From Pontibacter rufus (lineage in GTDB: Bacteria > Bacteroidota > Bacteroidia > Cytophagales > Hymenobacteraceae), in assembly GCF_015694705.1 (NCBI RefSeq), contig NZ_JADQDR010000001.1, forward strand, positions 806,001-870,000: a stretch of 64,000 nt of DNA. The letters run 5' to 3'. The notes below the pieces were generated by a model that had not been told where the DNA came from, searched no databases, and saw only the letters and a program-made list of their open reading frames with translations. The position numbers were made by a program, and so were the translations under genes. Shown one piece after another: positions 27,079 through 36,385 of this stretch (position 1 is the first letter of the stretch; every line of letters starts with the position of its first letter).

Positions 27079-28182
27079 TTGATTATATTTATACTTCTGG
27101 GGCTGCTTGGCTTGTGTGTGCTGGTGCAGCTATACTTTGCGTTCTGTTTTTTTCTGCCGCTGGCCAGGTACAAAAGCCCGGAATCTGGCCGTCAGCACCC
27201 GGTGTCGGTGGTGGTGGCGGCGCATAACGAACTGCAGAACCTGGTAGAACTGCTGCCCCTGTTGCTGGATCAGGAGTATCCTGAGTTTGAAGTGTTGCTG
27301 GTAAATGACCGTTCTGACGATGACACGGAGTTTTATACTTACGAACTGGAAAAGCAGTTTCCAAATTTCAGGGTATCAACCATAAAGAAAACGCCGGAAT
27401 ACCTGAACCCTAAAAAGTATGCCTTGTCGCTGGGCATCAGGGCAGCCAGGTACGAACATCTGCTTTTTACCGATGCCGACTGCCGCCCGTGCAGCAAAAA
27501 CTGGATTGCAGCAATGCAGCAGGGTTTTGCAGGTGGCGCCGACATGGTGCTGGGATATTCACCTTATGTAAAAATGAAAGGATTTCTGAATCATCTGATT
27601 CGATATGAAACCTTGCTTACCGGAATTCAGTATTTGTCTCATGCAAACAAGGGCCACGCGTACATGGGCGTGGGCCGAAACTTATCTTATACCAAAGCAT
27701 GTTTCTTTAAAAACAAAGGGTTTGCATCGCATATAAAAACCATAGGAGGCGACGATGACCTTTTTGTGCGCGACGCAGCCAACAATAGTACCATAAGCAT
27801 TGTTATTGACAAGGAGGCGCAAACCGCCAGCATTCCTAAAAAGACGTTTCGGGAGTGGGTAACACAGAAAAGAAGGCACCTGTCTGTTGGCAGCAAGTAT
27901 AAACCGGCAGACAAAAGAAGAATTGGAACATTTGCATTGGCGAACATACTTTTTTATATACTTTCCATAACACTTCTTGCCCTGCACAGCCATCTGGCAG
28001 TAGTGGGGCTGCTTGTCGGCCTGCGGTATATAGCCGTGTTTCGGGTGTATGTGCTTGCTGCACGCAGGCTCAACGACACTGTTGCTGTGCCGCTGTTGCC
28101 TGTGCTCGACGCCGTCTATTTTTTCAACTACCTGTTTCTTGGGGTATCTGTACTAATGTATAAAAAAATCAGATGGAAGTAA
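27079..28182 (+). CDS. Family 2 glycosyltransferase, membrane-bound
   Basis: A 367-residue inverting GT2. An N-terminal helix (FILLGLLGLCVLVQLYFAFC) anchors it. The GT-A domain has SVVVAAHNELQNL, LLVNDRSDDDTEFY and the metal-binding DAD near 133 (LLFTDADCRP). Two to three helices close the C-terminus. The likely acceptor-site region includes GDDDLF. No ATG is in frame upstream before a stop, so the start is probably the TTG at 27079. The stop overlaps the ECF sigma gene by 10 bp, so the two are co-translated. Confidence 0.85.
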   Translation: MIIFILLGLLGLCVLVQLYFAFCFFLPLARYKSPESGRQHPVSVVVAAHNELQNLVELLPLLLDQEYPEFEVLLVNDRSDDDTEFYTYELEKQFPNFRVSTIKKTPEYLNPKKYALSLGIRAARYEHLLFTDADCRPCSKNWIAAMQQGFAGGADMVLGYSPYVKMKGFLNHLIRYETLLTGIQYLSHANKGHAYMGVGRNLSYTKACFFKNKGFASHIKTIGGDDDLFVRDAANNSTISIVIDKEAQTASIPKKTFREWVTQKRRHLSVGSKYKPADKRRIGTFALANILFYILSITLLALHSHLAVVGLLVGLRYIAVFRVYVLAARRLNDTVAVPLLPVLDAVYFFNYLFLGVSVLMYKKIRWK

Positions 28183-28781
28183 ATAAACAATTCTCTGCTA
28201 AAGCAAAACACGACTTCAAACTCATTCAGGCCGCCGTAGAGGATAATGACGAGAAAGCGTATGCCGAGCTGATGAGCATCTATAAAAAACCGGTATACCA
28301 CGTCGTGCTGAAAATGGTGCGCAACGCCGACGATGCCGAGGACCTGACGATAGAGGCTTTTGCCAAAGCATTTCGCAACCTGCATAAGTTTAACCCCGAA
28401 TATGCCTTCAGTACCTGGCTGTTCCGCATCGCTACCAACAACTGCATCGACTTTATCCGCAAAAACCGGATCAAAACCATGTCCATCGACTCAGCCATTA
28501 AAATTGACAATGGCGACGAGATTACCATCGACTTTAAGGACAAGAACCTGAACCCGCAGGAAGAAGCCATCAAAAATCAGAAAATCGAGATCATGCAGTA
28601 CGTGGTGGCCAAACTGCCGGACAAATACCAGCGCCTGGTTACGTTGCGCTACTTCAACGAGCTGAGCTACGAGGAAATCGCGACGGAACTGAACGCGCCG
28701 CTCGGCACTGTAAAAGCCCAGTTGCACCGCGCCCGCGAGTTGCTTTATGACATGGTGAAAAACAAAAAGCACCTCATTTAA
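28173..28781 (+). CDS. RNA polymerase ECF-type sigma factor
   Basis: A 202-residue sigma-70 family protein with only regions 2 and 4. Region 2 includes DDAEDLTIEAFAKAFRNL and FSTWLFRIATNNCIDFIRKN. Region 4 is LSYEEIATELNAPLGTVKAQ, a helix-turn-helix. It directs RNA polymerase to a target set not visible here. No anti-sigma gene follows. It overlaps the glycosyltransferase by 10 bp and ends in a strong terminator. Confidence 0.9.
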   Translation: MEVNKQFSAKAKHDFKLIQAAVEDNDEKAYAELMSIYKKPVYHVVLKMVRNADDAEDLTIEAFAKAFRNLHKFNPEYAFSTWLFRIATNNCIDFIRKNRIKTMSIDSAIKIDNGDEITIDFKDKNLNPQEEAIKNQKIEIMQYVVAKLPDKYQRLVTLRYFNELSYEEIATELNAPLGTVKAQLHRARELLYDMVKNKKHLI

Positions 28782-28849
28782 TTGATTGGTTGTTGCTTTT
28801 AAGTTTATAGAAATTAATTTTATTGGATTAAGGTTGATTGATTACGTTT

Positions 28850-28883
28850 AAAGCCCTTGCCGCCCTCGTGCGGCAAGGGCTTT
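28850..28883 (+). terminator. Rho-independent terminator after the sigma factor
   Basis: Perfect 14-bp arms, AAAGCCCTTGCCGC (28850-28863) and GCGGCAAGGGCTTT (28870-28883). Confidence 0.8.
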
Positions 28884-28914
28884 GTCGTTTTGCACTACAT
28901 CCGTACTAATTTTA

Positions 28915-28922
28915 TACTTTTG
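28915..28922 (+). promoter_or_regulatory. Bacteroidota -7 box, overlapping the heptamer TATACTT
   Basis: TACTTTTG, embedded in TTATACTTTTG. It lies only 12 nt before the possible GTG start at 28934, so the real start of that gene may be slightly downstream. Confidence 0.5.
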
Positions 28923-28933
28923 CAGCGGGCCCT

Positions 28934-29185
28934 GTGCCGGGCATATTGATTCTATACTTGATAAGGGCGTTTCTGTTGAACGAACGTATACTTTCTTTTT
29001 TAGGCAGGTTATACCTGCAGCTGTGTTTTCGGGATGAAAATAAACTTCACCAAGAACTCCGGCGCAAGTACAATGGCGCTTATCGCAATGCCGGCTTGGT
29101 GCTGCTGTTTGATATGCTGATGGCGCTGGCCACGGTTGCTGCTGTTGCACTCGTTGCGGCTGTTTTATACTTTGTAATTGCTTAA
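28934..29185 (+). CDS. Small membrane protein
   Basis: An 83-residue protein with a hydrophobic N-terminus (ILILYLIRAFLL), a charged middle (FRDENKLHQELRRKYNGAYR) and a strong C-terminal helix (MLMALATVAAVALVAAVLYF). GTG at 28934 is the first start and a TTG at 28946 is an alternative. No family is recognised. It lies upstream of rsmG in the same direction and may be co-transcribed with it. Confidence 0.5.
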   Translation: MPGILILYLIRAFLLNERILSFLGRLYLQLCFRDENKLHQELRRKYNGAYRNAGLVLLFDMLMALATVAAVALVAAVLYFVIA

Positions 29186-29228
29186 GTGCTTATTCGTAAT
29201 TATTAATTCATAATTTGTAATTAAAAAG

Positions 29229-29858
29229 ATGCCTGCTATCCGCACCCTGCTTTCCGGCTACTTCCCGGACCTGACCGAAGACCAACTGCAGAAGTATGAA
29301 CAGTTGGGAGAACTGCTGCAGGACTGGAATCAGAAGATAAACATTATCTCGCGCAAGGATATGGAAGAGTTGGGCGTGCATCATATCCTGCATTCGCTCG
29401 GCATTGCCAAAGTAGTGACTTTTCCGGCGCATACATCGGTGCTGGATGTGGGCACCGGCGGCGGTTTGCCGGGCCTGCCGCTGGCGGTCATGTTCCCGGA
29501 GGTGAAGTTCCACCTGGTGGATTCTATCGGCAAAAAGATACATGTGGTGCAGGAAATTGCCCATGCGCTGCACCTGCACAATGTTACAGCCGCCCAGACG
29601 CGGGCCGAGCAGGTGCGCGAGAAGTATGATTTTGTGGTGAGCCGCGCTGTTACGCGCCTGGCAAATTTTTATCCCTGGGTAGCCAACAGCTTTAAAAAGC
29701 AGGATGTGGCCGGCAAAGGTTTGTATTACCTCAAAGGTGGCGATTTAACCGAAGAGATAGCTGAATCTGGCCTTATCACGCAGATATACGACCTGAAAAA
29801 CTACTTCGATGAAGAATTTTTTGAAACGAAGAAGGTGGTTTATGTGCCGCTGAAGTAA
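29229..29858 (+). CDS. rsmG: 16S rRNA (guanine-527-N7) methyltransferase
   Basis: A SAM-dependent methyltransferase of 209 residues, modifying G527 of 16S rRNA. The SAM motif is VLDVGTGGGLPGLPLA (about 71-86), followed by FHLVDSIGKKIHVVQEI and DFVVSRAVTRL. WNQKINIISRKD at the N-terminus is typical of the family. Loss of the enzyme gives low-level streptomycin resistance in other bacteria. It sits 43 bp after the small membrane protein. Confidence 0.95.
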   Translation: MPAIRTLLSGYFPDLTEDQLQKYEQLGELLQDWNQKINIISRKDMEELGVHHILHSLGIAKVVTFPAHTSVLDVGTGGGLPGLPLAVMFPEVKFHLVDSIGKKIHVVQEIAHALHLHNVTAAQTRAEQVREKYDFVVSRAVTRLANFYPWVANSFKKQDVAGKGLYYLKGGDLTEEIAESGLITQIYDLKNYFDEEFFETKKVVYVPLK

Positions 29859-29879
29859 GTATGAGCTTCTATCAAAGGT

Positions 29880-30836
29880 TCAGACATCTTCCTCCAGCAG
29901 GAAGCGAAGCGCGCGCGCCTCGGAGTAGTATAAATCCTTGCTGAAGCTTTCTGTAAAACCCACATGGCCGCCTTCGTCGGGCATCTCCAGGTAAAGGCAC
30001 GGATTTTCCTGCGCCTCCTGCACCGGGTAACAGGCCTCCGATAAAAACGGATCATTTTTCGCATTTACCAGCAGCGTCGGAATCCGGATATTTTTCAGAA
30101 ACTGCCTGGAACTGGCGCGGGCATAGTAATCTTCGGCATTCTTAAAGCCATGCATCGGCGCCGTATACCTGTCGTCAAACTCCGGGAAAGAGCGCAGCAG
30201 GTTATAGTTGTGCATGTCTACCTGGTCGGGGTACATGCGGTGCTTTTGCTCCATTTTCCGGCCCAGGCTTTTCAGGAAGCGCTGCGTGTATACTTTAGGA
30301 ATTTTTTGTGCAGAACTTTTTAAGTCTACGGGTACCGAAAATACAGCGGCCCGCTTTATCTGTGCGGGCACTTCTGCCGGATTTTCGCCCAGGTACTTTA
30401 ACGTGATGTTGCCGCCGGCGCTGAAACCAACCAGGTATACGGTATGATAGCAGCCGCTCTGCAGGGCGTGGCGCACTACAAAGTCCAGATCGTCGGAAGC
30501 ACCCAGGTGATAGGAGCGGAGCAGTTGGTTGGGCTCGCCGCTGCAGCTGCGGTAGTTCCAGGCCAGCGCATCTACACCCTGCCGGTTAAAGGCTTTCACC
30601 ATGCCCTGTATGTAGGGCCGTTGCGAGTCGCCCTCCAGCCCGTGAGAGAGCACCAGCAGTTTGCTGCCGCCTACCCGCGACCAGTCCACATCCAGAAAAT
30701 CATTGTCGGGCGTGCGCAGGCGCTCCCGCTCATACTGTACCCCCGCCACCTGCCTGAACAGGCTTGGAATAATGGTTTGCAGGTGACTGTTGAACAGGTA
30801 AAAAGGCGGCTTGTATTGTGCGGGTACTAAGGGCAT
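29880..30836 (-). CDS. YheT-like alpha/beta hydrolase
   Basis: A 318-residue alpha/beta hydrolase of the YheT/ABHD1-3 type. The nucleophile Ser139 lies in GFSAGGN, the Asp in NDPFLSEACYP and the His in GGHVGFTE. The N-terminus YLFNSHLQTIIPSLFR and the segment LSHGLEGDSQRPYI are characteristic. Substrates of bacterial members are not well known; esterase or lipase activity is expected. It is convergent with rsmG. Confidence 0.88.
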   Translation of the reverse strand: MPLVPAQYKPPFYLFNSHLQTIIPSLFRQVAGVQYERERLRTPDNDFLDVDWSRVGGSKLLVLSHGLEGDSQRPYIQGMVKAFNRQGVDALAWNYRSCSGEPNQLLRSYHLGASDDLDFVVRHALQSGCYHTVYLVGFSAGGNITLKYLGENPAEVPAQIKRAAVFSVPVDLKSSAQKIPKVYTQRFLKSLGRKMEQKHRMYPDQVDMHNYNLLRSFPEFDDRYTAPMHGFKNAEDYYARASSRQFLKNIRIPTLLVNAKNDPFLSEACYPVQEAQENPCLYLEMPDEGGHVGFTESFSKDLYYSEARALRFLLEEDV

Positions 30837-30964
30837 ACAGGTTAAAGTATAAAGCTGTGCTTATGTTACGGATAGCGGCAATGTTCATCCATCAGAAGCA
30901 GGTTATATATCAATATACTCCTTTTCACGTAACATTGAACAGAAACCAATAAAAATACAGAACT

Positions 30965-31384
30965 ATGAAATTGACATCAAAATTCAAAACAGCAGGATTA
31001 GGAATAGCATTGGGGTTTATGGCAGTGGCATGTAACCCGGAAACGCGGCAGGAAGCTAACGAGGAAGTGAACGAAGCACAGGCGGAGGTAACAGATGCCA
31101 CTGTTGCGGCAGATAACGAGTACGATGATTTTTCTGCCTGGGTGAGAACCAACACCGACAAGGCAGAAACTGCTACAGCCGATGAATGGAACGAGATAGA
31201 TACAGAATACAGCCGCCGCGAGGCAGAACTGGATGCTAAGAGCGATACCTGGGACGACCAGACAAAACAGGAGTGGCAGGAACTGAAAAATGACTGGAAA
31301 GAAACACGCGCCAAAGCCAAGCAACGCCTGGGAAATGTGGATGACGTGGACGTAGACATTGATGCGGATGTAGATACGAATTAA
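30965..31384 (+). CDS. Acidic lipoprotein, hypothetical
   Basis: A 139-residue lipoprotein: signal peptide MKLTSKFKTAGLGIALGFM and lipobox AVAC with Cys23 as the acylated residue. The mature part is rich in Glu/Ala/Asp (QEANEEVNEAQAEVTDATVA) and helical, and ends in an Asp/Val run (DDVDVDIDADVDTN). It is probably tethered to the inner or outer membrane. No function is assigned. A strong terminator follows 20 bp after the stop. Confidence 0.75.
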   Translation: MKLTSKFKTAGLGIALGFMAVACNPETRQEANEEVNEAQAEVTDATVAADNEYDDFSAWVRTNTDKAETATADEWNEIDTEYSRREAELDAKSDTWDDQTKQEWQELKNDWKETRAKAKQRLGNVDDVDVDIDADVDTN

Positions 31385-31403
31385 CAATTTACCAGAGATT
31401 TAC

Positions 31404-31448
31404 AAAGAGGCGGGGCACTGTAATTATATCACAGCGCCCCGCCTCTTT
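31404..31448 (+). terminator. Rho-independent terminator of the lipoprotein gene
   Basis: AAAGAGGCGGGGC (31404-31416) pairs with GCCCCGCCTCTTT (31436-31448), a perfect 13-bp stem. Confidence 0.85.
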
Positions 31449-31677
31449 GTAGTTTATGTCCGGTAGCTTTTATACTTAGGCAGCCATACCAAATCCGGTT
31501 TTAGCTGCAGGTAGTGCTGCGGTTATACTTTTTTGCGGTATCTACTTTCTTATGCCATACTTTGATGGGTTTATTTGCCTGATTACCGGCCGGTATCGCA
31601 GGCGGCGTGCGTGCGTTCTATTCAATAGGGGCGATGCCAATTCCAGAATATTTCTATACATTTTATCAGAACCATAC

Positions 31678-31709
31678 TTTGGAAATTAGGCAGAAAGCCT
31701 TTATCTTTG
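31678..31709 (+). promoter_or_regulatory. Bacteroidota promoter of rpsT
   Basis: A -33 TTTG (31678-31681) and a -7 TATCTTTG (31702-31709) are separated by 20 nt, the canonical geometry. Apart from this and the terminator at 31404, the gap 31385-31759 holds nothing recognised. Confidence 0.75.
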
Positions 31710-31759
31710 CAACCTCATTCAGGAAAAGAATCAAAGGTTTATCATTATTATAGAATAAC

Positions 31760-32023
31760 ATGGCTAACCATAAGTCGGCATTAAAGAGAATCAGAGCGAA
31801 TAACGCTAAACGTCTTCGTAACAGATATCAGGCGAAAACGACTCGTACGTTTATCAAGAAACTGAAAGCCACCACTGATCAGGCGGAGGCGCAAGAACTT
31901 TACAAGACAGTTTCTTCGATGCTTGACCGCCTGGCTAAGAAAAACATCATCCACAAAAACAACGCTGCCAACAACAAATCCAAGTTGGCCAAGTTTGTGA
32001 ACGGCCTCGCTGTAGCAGCTTAG
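31760..32023 (+). CDS. rpsT: 30S ribosomal protein S20
   Basis: An 87-residue basic, all-helical ribosomal protein (MANHKSALKRIRANNAKRLR, SMLDRLAKKNIIHKNNAANN) that binds 16S rRNA during early 30S assembly. The length and the start ANHKSA are diagnostic. It has its own promoter and terminator, as in many bacteria. Confidence 0.97.
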   Translation: MANHKSALKRIRANNAKRLRNRYQAKTTRTFIKKLKATTDQAEAQELYKTVSSMLDRLAKKNIIHKNNAANNKSKLAKFVNGLAVAA

Positions 32024-32046
32024 TTTTTTGCCGGAATCACCTTTGA

Positions 32047-32075
32047 AGCCTTGTACAGTGGTACAAGGCTTTTTG
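32047..32075 (+). terminator. Rho-independent terminator of rpsT
   Basis: AGCCTTGTAC/GTACAAGGCT (32047-32056, 32061-32070) followed by TTTTTG. Confidence 0.85.
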
Positions 32076-32146
32076 TGTTTGTAGCCATTTATGAGATGGT
32101 AACGCGCACAGGTGCTGCTTACATAATTTAAAGTAACATAGCCACA

Positions 32147-32192
32147 AAAAAGCATCGCCGAAGTATAAACTTATACTTCGGCGATGCTTTTT
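32147..32192 (-). terminator. Terminator of pyk, stem built on AAGTATA
   Basis: Perfect 22-bp arms (32147-32168 and 32171-32192) around a 2-nt loop, with the A/T-run outside, 18 bp past pyk. The inner stem contains AAGTATAA/TTATACTT, a copy of the over-represented heptamer on each strand. Confidence 0.8.
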
Positions 32193-32209
32193 ATACTTTA
32201 TCTGGTCTA

Positions 32210-33640
32210 CTATGCGATGCTCAGCTTGATCATGTTGGTGCGCTTCTGCTCATTCATCGGCATACTGGCAGTGTTGATAAACACATCGCCTTTGCTGATG
32301 AAGTTTGCCTCCAGCAGTGTTTCCTTGATGTCGGTGATGGTAGCATCCGTGGACTCAAACTTGTTGTAGAAGAAACCGCGCACGCCCCACACCAGGTTTA
32401 AGGTTGTGAGCAGCCGCTCGTTTTCTGTGAAGATGAAGATATCCGATTTCGGGCGGTGCTTGGCCAGTTGGAAGGCAGTATAACCAGATTTAGTCATCCC
32501 GATGATGGCACGGGCATTGGTGTCGCGGGCAAGGTAGCAGGCATTGGCTACCAGGCTGTCGCTGAAGAAGGTATCCGAATGCGGGTTCAGCACAAACGAC
32601 TTGTTAAAGATATCGGGCGCGTGTGTCTCTACCGTTTTGATGGTAAGGCTCATGCTGCGGATCGTCTCAACCGGGTAAGCACCTACAGCTGTTTCAGCGC
32701 TCAGCATCAGCGCATCAGCGCCGTCTATTACAGCGTTGGCAACGTCGTTGGTTTCGGCACGGGTCGGGCGCGGATTCACAATCATACTCTCCATCATCTG
32801 GGTAGCAACAATTACAGGTTTGGCTGCTTTGTTGCTCTTCTCCACCAGCATCTTCTGTATCATCGGCACCTGTTCCATTCCTACTTCCACGCCTAGGTCG
32901 CCACGGGCCACCATCAAAGCATCCGAAGCCTCAATAATCTCATCGATGTTAAGAATGGCTTCCGGCTTTTCTATTTTGGCAATGACGCGGGTGTCTTTGC
33001 CACGCTCGGCAATAATGCGCTTAATTTCGTGTATGTCTTCTACACGGCGTACAAACGAGAGCGCCACCCATTCTACATTGTTGTCGAGGCCGAAGTGCAG
33101 ATCGCTGATGTCTTTTTCCGTTAAGGAAGGCGCCGATACTTTGGAGTCCGGCAGGTTAATACCTTTGCGCGGCTTCACGATGCCACCGTAAACCACCTCC
33201 GCTTCTACGGTAAGGTCTTTGTCGGTATGTATTACTTTTAATTCAATTTTACCATCGTCTATAAGTATGGTATTGCCGGGGTTCACATCTTTGGCCAGCT
33301 CTGTATAAATAGTAGAGAGCCTGTCCTGCGTGCTCACGGAACCGTCGCACACCAGTTGGATGCGCTGGCCGGCTTTAATCTCCACGCCGCCGCCCACTAC
33401 GTCGCCCAGTCTGATTTTAGGGCCCTGCAGGTCCTGCACCAGGCAGATGCTGGTGTGGTGCTTGCGGTTTATTTCGCGCACGTATTCAATTACCTGCAGG
33501 TGCTCTGCATACTCGCCGTGCGAGAAGTTAAGACGAAATGCATCAACGCCTTCTTTTACAAGTGCTTTCAGGCGCTCGTAAGAATTACTGGCGGGGCCAA
33601 CGGTGGCCAGAATCTTGGTTCTGTTAAAAGATATGTCCAT
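32210..33640 (-). CDS. pyk: Pyruvate kinase
   Basis: A 476-residue glycolytic enzyme making pyruvate and ATP from PEP. Features: TKILATVGPASNSYERLKAL at the N-terminus, FRLNFSHGEY (K+/phosphate binding), VIAKIEKPEAI with the catalytic Lys, ARGDLGVEVG and VIVATQMMESM. The C-terminal domain is complete. It is monocistronic, begins MDISFNRTK and has a terminator behind. Confidence 0.96.
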   Translation of the reverse strand: MDISFNRTKILATVGPASNSYERLKALVKEGVDAFRLNFSHGEYAEHLQVIEYVREINRKHHTSICLVQDLQGPKIRLGDVVGGGVEIKAGQRIQLVCDGSVSTQDRLSTIYTELAKDVNPGNTILIDDGKIELKVIHTDKDLTVEAEVVYGGIVKPRKGINLPDSKVSAPSLTEKDISDLHFGLDNNVEWVALSFVRRVEDIHEIKRIIAERGKDTRVIAKIEKPEAILNIDEIIEASDALMVARGDLGVEVGMEQVPMIQKMLVEKSNKAAKPVIVATQMMESMIVNPRPTRAETNDVANAVIDGADALMLSAETAVGAYPVETIRSMSLTIKTVETHAPDIFNKSFVLNPHSDTFFSDSLVANACYLARDTNARAIIGMTKSGYTAFQLAKHRPKSDIFIFTENERLLTTLNLVWGVRGFFYNKFESTDATITDIKETLLEANFISKGDVFINTASMPMNEQKRTNMIKLSIA

Positions 33641-34083
33641 GTTTAGAATATCAGGTTCACTTTAAATTTAATGTGCGGAGATAAAAATATTTTATATTCA
33701 ATGCGCAGGCCGCAAACGGTGCAGCCTGCATAATAACTGCCGGGGTAAAGGTATAGGCCCTTGCGCTTCAGGGGGTTTATACTTTGTTGTTGCCATAGTT
33801 TCAAAAATAAACGGGTGCAGGGTGGCTGCGTTGTTAACTGGTTCAGCATACTTTTTTAACCATCAATCATCAACCAACATCCGCCAGCCTCGTAATTGTA
33901 CTCTATATCCAGGCTCCTTGTTTTCACAGGTTTCCGTTCAGGATTCCAAAAGTAAGAAGCTATGGACGTAAAACAGCAGGCAAAGTATAAAAAATTTACA
34001 AATAGACGAATAGCGTAATTTTTTTTGATATTGTCTGCCGAAATATATTTCTTTGCACAGTGTTTTAATAAACTAAAAGAAAA
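33641..34083. other. Intergenic region without a supported gene
   Basis: A 443-bp gap between divergent pyk and acpP. Apart from the acpP promoter at its end I see no gene. A 68-residue minus-strand frame is low in features and is not called. Confidence 0.5.
34024..34055 (+). promoter_or_regulatory. Bacteroidota promoter of acpP-fabF-rnc
   Basis: A -33 TTTG (34024-34027) and a near-consensus -7 TTTCTTTG (34048-34055) are 20 nt apart. Confidence 0.6.
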
Positions 34084-34320
34084 ATGTCAGAAATCGCAGA
34101 AAAAGTAAGAGCTATCATCATTGATAAGCTTGGTGTTGAAGAGGCAGAGGTTACCCCGGAGGCAAGCTTCACAAACGACCTTGGCGCTGATTCGCTGGAT
34201 ACCGTTGAGCTTATCATGGAGTTTGAAAAGGAGTTCAATGTGTCTATTCCGGATGATCAGGCTGAAAATATCTCTACCGTGGGTCAGGCGGTAAGCTACC
34301 TGGAAGAGCACGCGAAATAA
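34084..34320 (+). CDS. acpP: Acyl carrier protein
   Basis: A 78-residue acidic four-helix protein that carries fatty acid intermediates. The phosphopantetheine site is Ser37 in [11 protein letters not shown]. The rest ([20 protein letters not shown]) is typical. It is followed by fabF and rnc in the same direction, a classical order. Confidence 0.97.
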   Translation: MSEIAEKVRAIIIDKLGVEEAEVTPEASFTNDLGADSLDTVELIMEFEKEFNVSIPDDQAENISTVGQAVSYLEEHAK

Positions 34321-34386
34321 TTTCCCTCCTTTAATTCAATTATTAAAGATTAGAATTTCTACTATCTATCCCTCTACTAACAGCTT

Positions 34387-35640
34387 ATGGAGCTTAAGAG
34401 AGTCGTGGTTACTGGGCTTGGCGCACTCACGCCGGTTGGAAATACTGTTCCGGAATACTGGAATGGTCTCATCAATGGCGTGAGTGGCGCTGCACCTATA
34501 ACACGCTTTGATGCGGGTAAATTTAAAACCCAGTTTGCCTGCGAAGTAAAAGGATATGAGGCAGAAAATTATTTTGACCGCAAAGAGGCCCGCAAAATGG
34601 ACCTTTTTACGCAGTTTGCCATGGTGGTGGCCGATGAGGCCGTAAAAGACGCCAGGCTGCTGGAAGATAACCTGGACCCGGACCGCATCGGCGTAATCTG
34701 GGGATCCGGTATCGGCGGGCTGCGTACTTTTCAGGAAGAGTGCGTGAACTTTGCCAACGGCGATGGCACACCGCGCTTCAATCCGTTCTTCATTCCGAAG
34801 ATGATTGCCGACATCAGCGCTGGTCAAATCTCTATCAAGTATGGCTTCCGCGGACCTAACTTCGTTACGGTTTCTGCCTGCGCATCTGCCACCAATGCCC
34901 TGATCGATTCTTTTAATTATATCCGGCTTGGATTTGCTGATGTAATTGTATCAGGCGGATCAGAAGCTGCTGTAACAGAAGCAGGTATCGGCGGCTTTAA
35001 CGCGCTCAAAGCCCTTTCGGAGCGTAATGATTCTCCGGAAACTGCTTCGCGCCCTTTTGATGCCGACCGTGATGGCTTTGTGCTGGGCGAAGGTGCCGGC
35101 GCATTGGTTCTGGAAGAGTATGAACACGCCAAAGCACGCGGCGCTAAAATTTATGCCGAAATTATTGGTGGCGGTATGTCTGCCGATGCTTACCACATCA
35201 CGGCGCCTCACCCGGAAGGCCTGGGCGCGCTGAACGTAATGCGCAATGTACTGCGTGATGCCAACATCAGGCCCGAGGAAGTAGATTATATCAACGTACA
35301 CGGCACTTCCACACCGCTCGGAGATATCAGCGAAACAAAAGCCATTCAGACGGTATTCGGTGAGCATGCCTATGACCTGAACATTAGTTCTACCAAATCC
35401 ATGACGGGCCACCTGCTGGGTGCGGCGGGTGCTATCGAGGCTATCGCTTCTATCCTGGCCATCCGGAACAAGGTAGTGCCGCCCACCATCAACCACTTTA
35501 CCGATGATGAACGCTTTGATCCGCGGCTAAATTTCACCTTTAACAAGGCACAGGAGCGGGAAGTGAACATAGCTCTGAGCAATACGTTCGGATTTGGCGG
35601 CCACAATACCTCTGTTTTATTCCGTCAACTGAACGATTAG
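34387..35640 (+). CDS. fabF: Beta-ketoacyl-ACP synthase II
   Basis: A 417-residue condensing enzyme that elongates acyl-ACP with malonyl-ACP. The nucleophile Cys165 lies in TVSACASATNAL. The two histidines are in HGTSTPLGD and KSMTGHLLGAAGAIEA. SNTFGFGGHNTS closes the active site. It follows acpP and its stop overlaps the start of rnc by one base. Confidence 0.97.
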   Translation: MELKRVVVTGLGALTPVGNTVPEYWNGLINGVSGAAPITRFDAGKFKTQFACEVKGYEAENYFDRKEARKMDLFTQFAMVVADEAVKDARLLEDNLDPDRIGVIWGSGIGGLRTFQEECVNFANGDGTPRFNPFFIPKMIADISAGQISIKYGFRGPNFVTVSACASATNALIDSFNYIRLGFADVIVSGGSEAAVTEAGIGGFNALKALSERNDSPETASRPFDADRDGFVLGEGAGALVLEEYEHAKARGAKIYAEIIGGGMSADAYHITAPHPEGLGALNVMRNVLRDANIRPEEVDYINVHGTSTPLGDISETKAIQTVFGEHAYDLNISSTKSMTGHLLGAAGAIEAIASILAIRNKVVPPTINHFTDDERFDPRLNFTFNKAQEREVNIALSNTFGFGGHNTSVLFRQLND

Positions 35641-36380
35641 TGTTTGGTCCTTTAAAACCGGTTCGGCGCCTTTACCGCAGAATATTTCAACAGGATAAAG
35701 AGTTTGTGCGCGCTATTGCCGGTATCACTGGCAGCGCGCCCGACAACCTCCGCCTGTACAAACTGGCCCTTACCCATACCTCGTTTGTGCGGCTCACAGC
35801 AGCCAGCAAACACGAAACAAACGAGCGCCTGGAGTTTCTGGGTGATGCCATACTTGGGGCCGTGGTAGCGGAGTACCTTTTCAAGAAGTTTCCTTACGAA
35901 GATGAAGGATTTCTGACGGAAATCCGCTCGCGTATTGTTAACCGCGAATCGCTGAACCACATTGCCCTTAAAATTGGTCTCAACCTGCTGGTACGTATCG
36001 ATACCAGCAACCAAAGCCAGCGCCACAAATCTGTAAACGGCAATGCCCTGGAGGCTCTGGTAGGCGCCATATACCTGGATAAAGGCTACGATACCACCCG
36101 CCGGTTTATACTTAACAAGCTCGTAAAACCCTATGTGGACCTGCACCAACTGGTAAACACTGTTTCTAATTTTAAGAGCAAACTCATCGAATGGGCGCAA
36201 AGCCAGAACCTCGATATCCGCTTTGAAATTGTAAAACGTAAGCAGCAGGGCAATACCACCGAGTTCACTTCCGAAGTATACATCGGCGACAAGCCTGTGG
36301 CCGTGGGTAAAGGCCTCTCCAAGAAAAAAGCGGATCAGGCCGCTGCCGAGAAAAGCCTGGAAGTTCTGAAAATCAGCTGA
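35640..36380 (+). CDS. rnc: Ribonuclease III
   Basis: A 246-residue double-strand RNA endonuclease that matures rRNA and cuts structured mRNAs. The RNase III signature is NERLEFLGDA (61-70). The double-strand RNA-binding domain lies at about 170-245 (KSKLIEWAQSQNLDIRFEIV, AVGKGLSKKKADQAAAEKSL). The start is a GTG whose G is the last base of the fabF TAG. It ends the acpP-fabF-rnc operon. Confidence 0.95.
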   Translation: MFGPLKPVRRLYRRIFQQDKEFVRAIAGITGSAPDNLRLYKLALTHTSFVRLTAASKHETNERLEFLGDAILGAVVAEYLFKKFPYEDEGFLTEIRSRIVNRESLNHIALKIGLNLLVRIDTSNQSQRHKSVNGNALEALVGAIYLDKGYDTTRRFILNKLVKPYVDLHQLVNTVSNFKSKLIEWAQSQNLDIRFEIVKRKQQGNTTEFTSEVYIGDKPVAVGKGLSKKKADQAAAEKSLEVLKIS

Positions 36381-36385
36381 GTTTT

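Noticed and set aside
33643..33849. 68-residue minus-strand frame in the pyk-acpP gap
   Set aside because: No family, no promoter box, low-complexity flanks.
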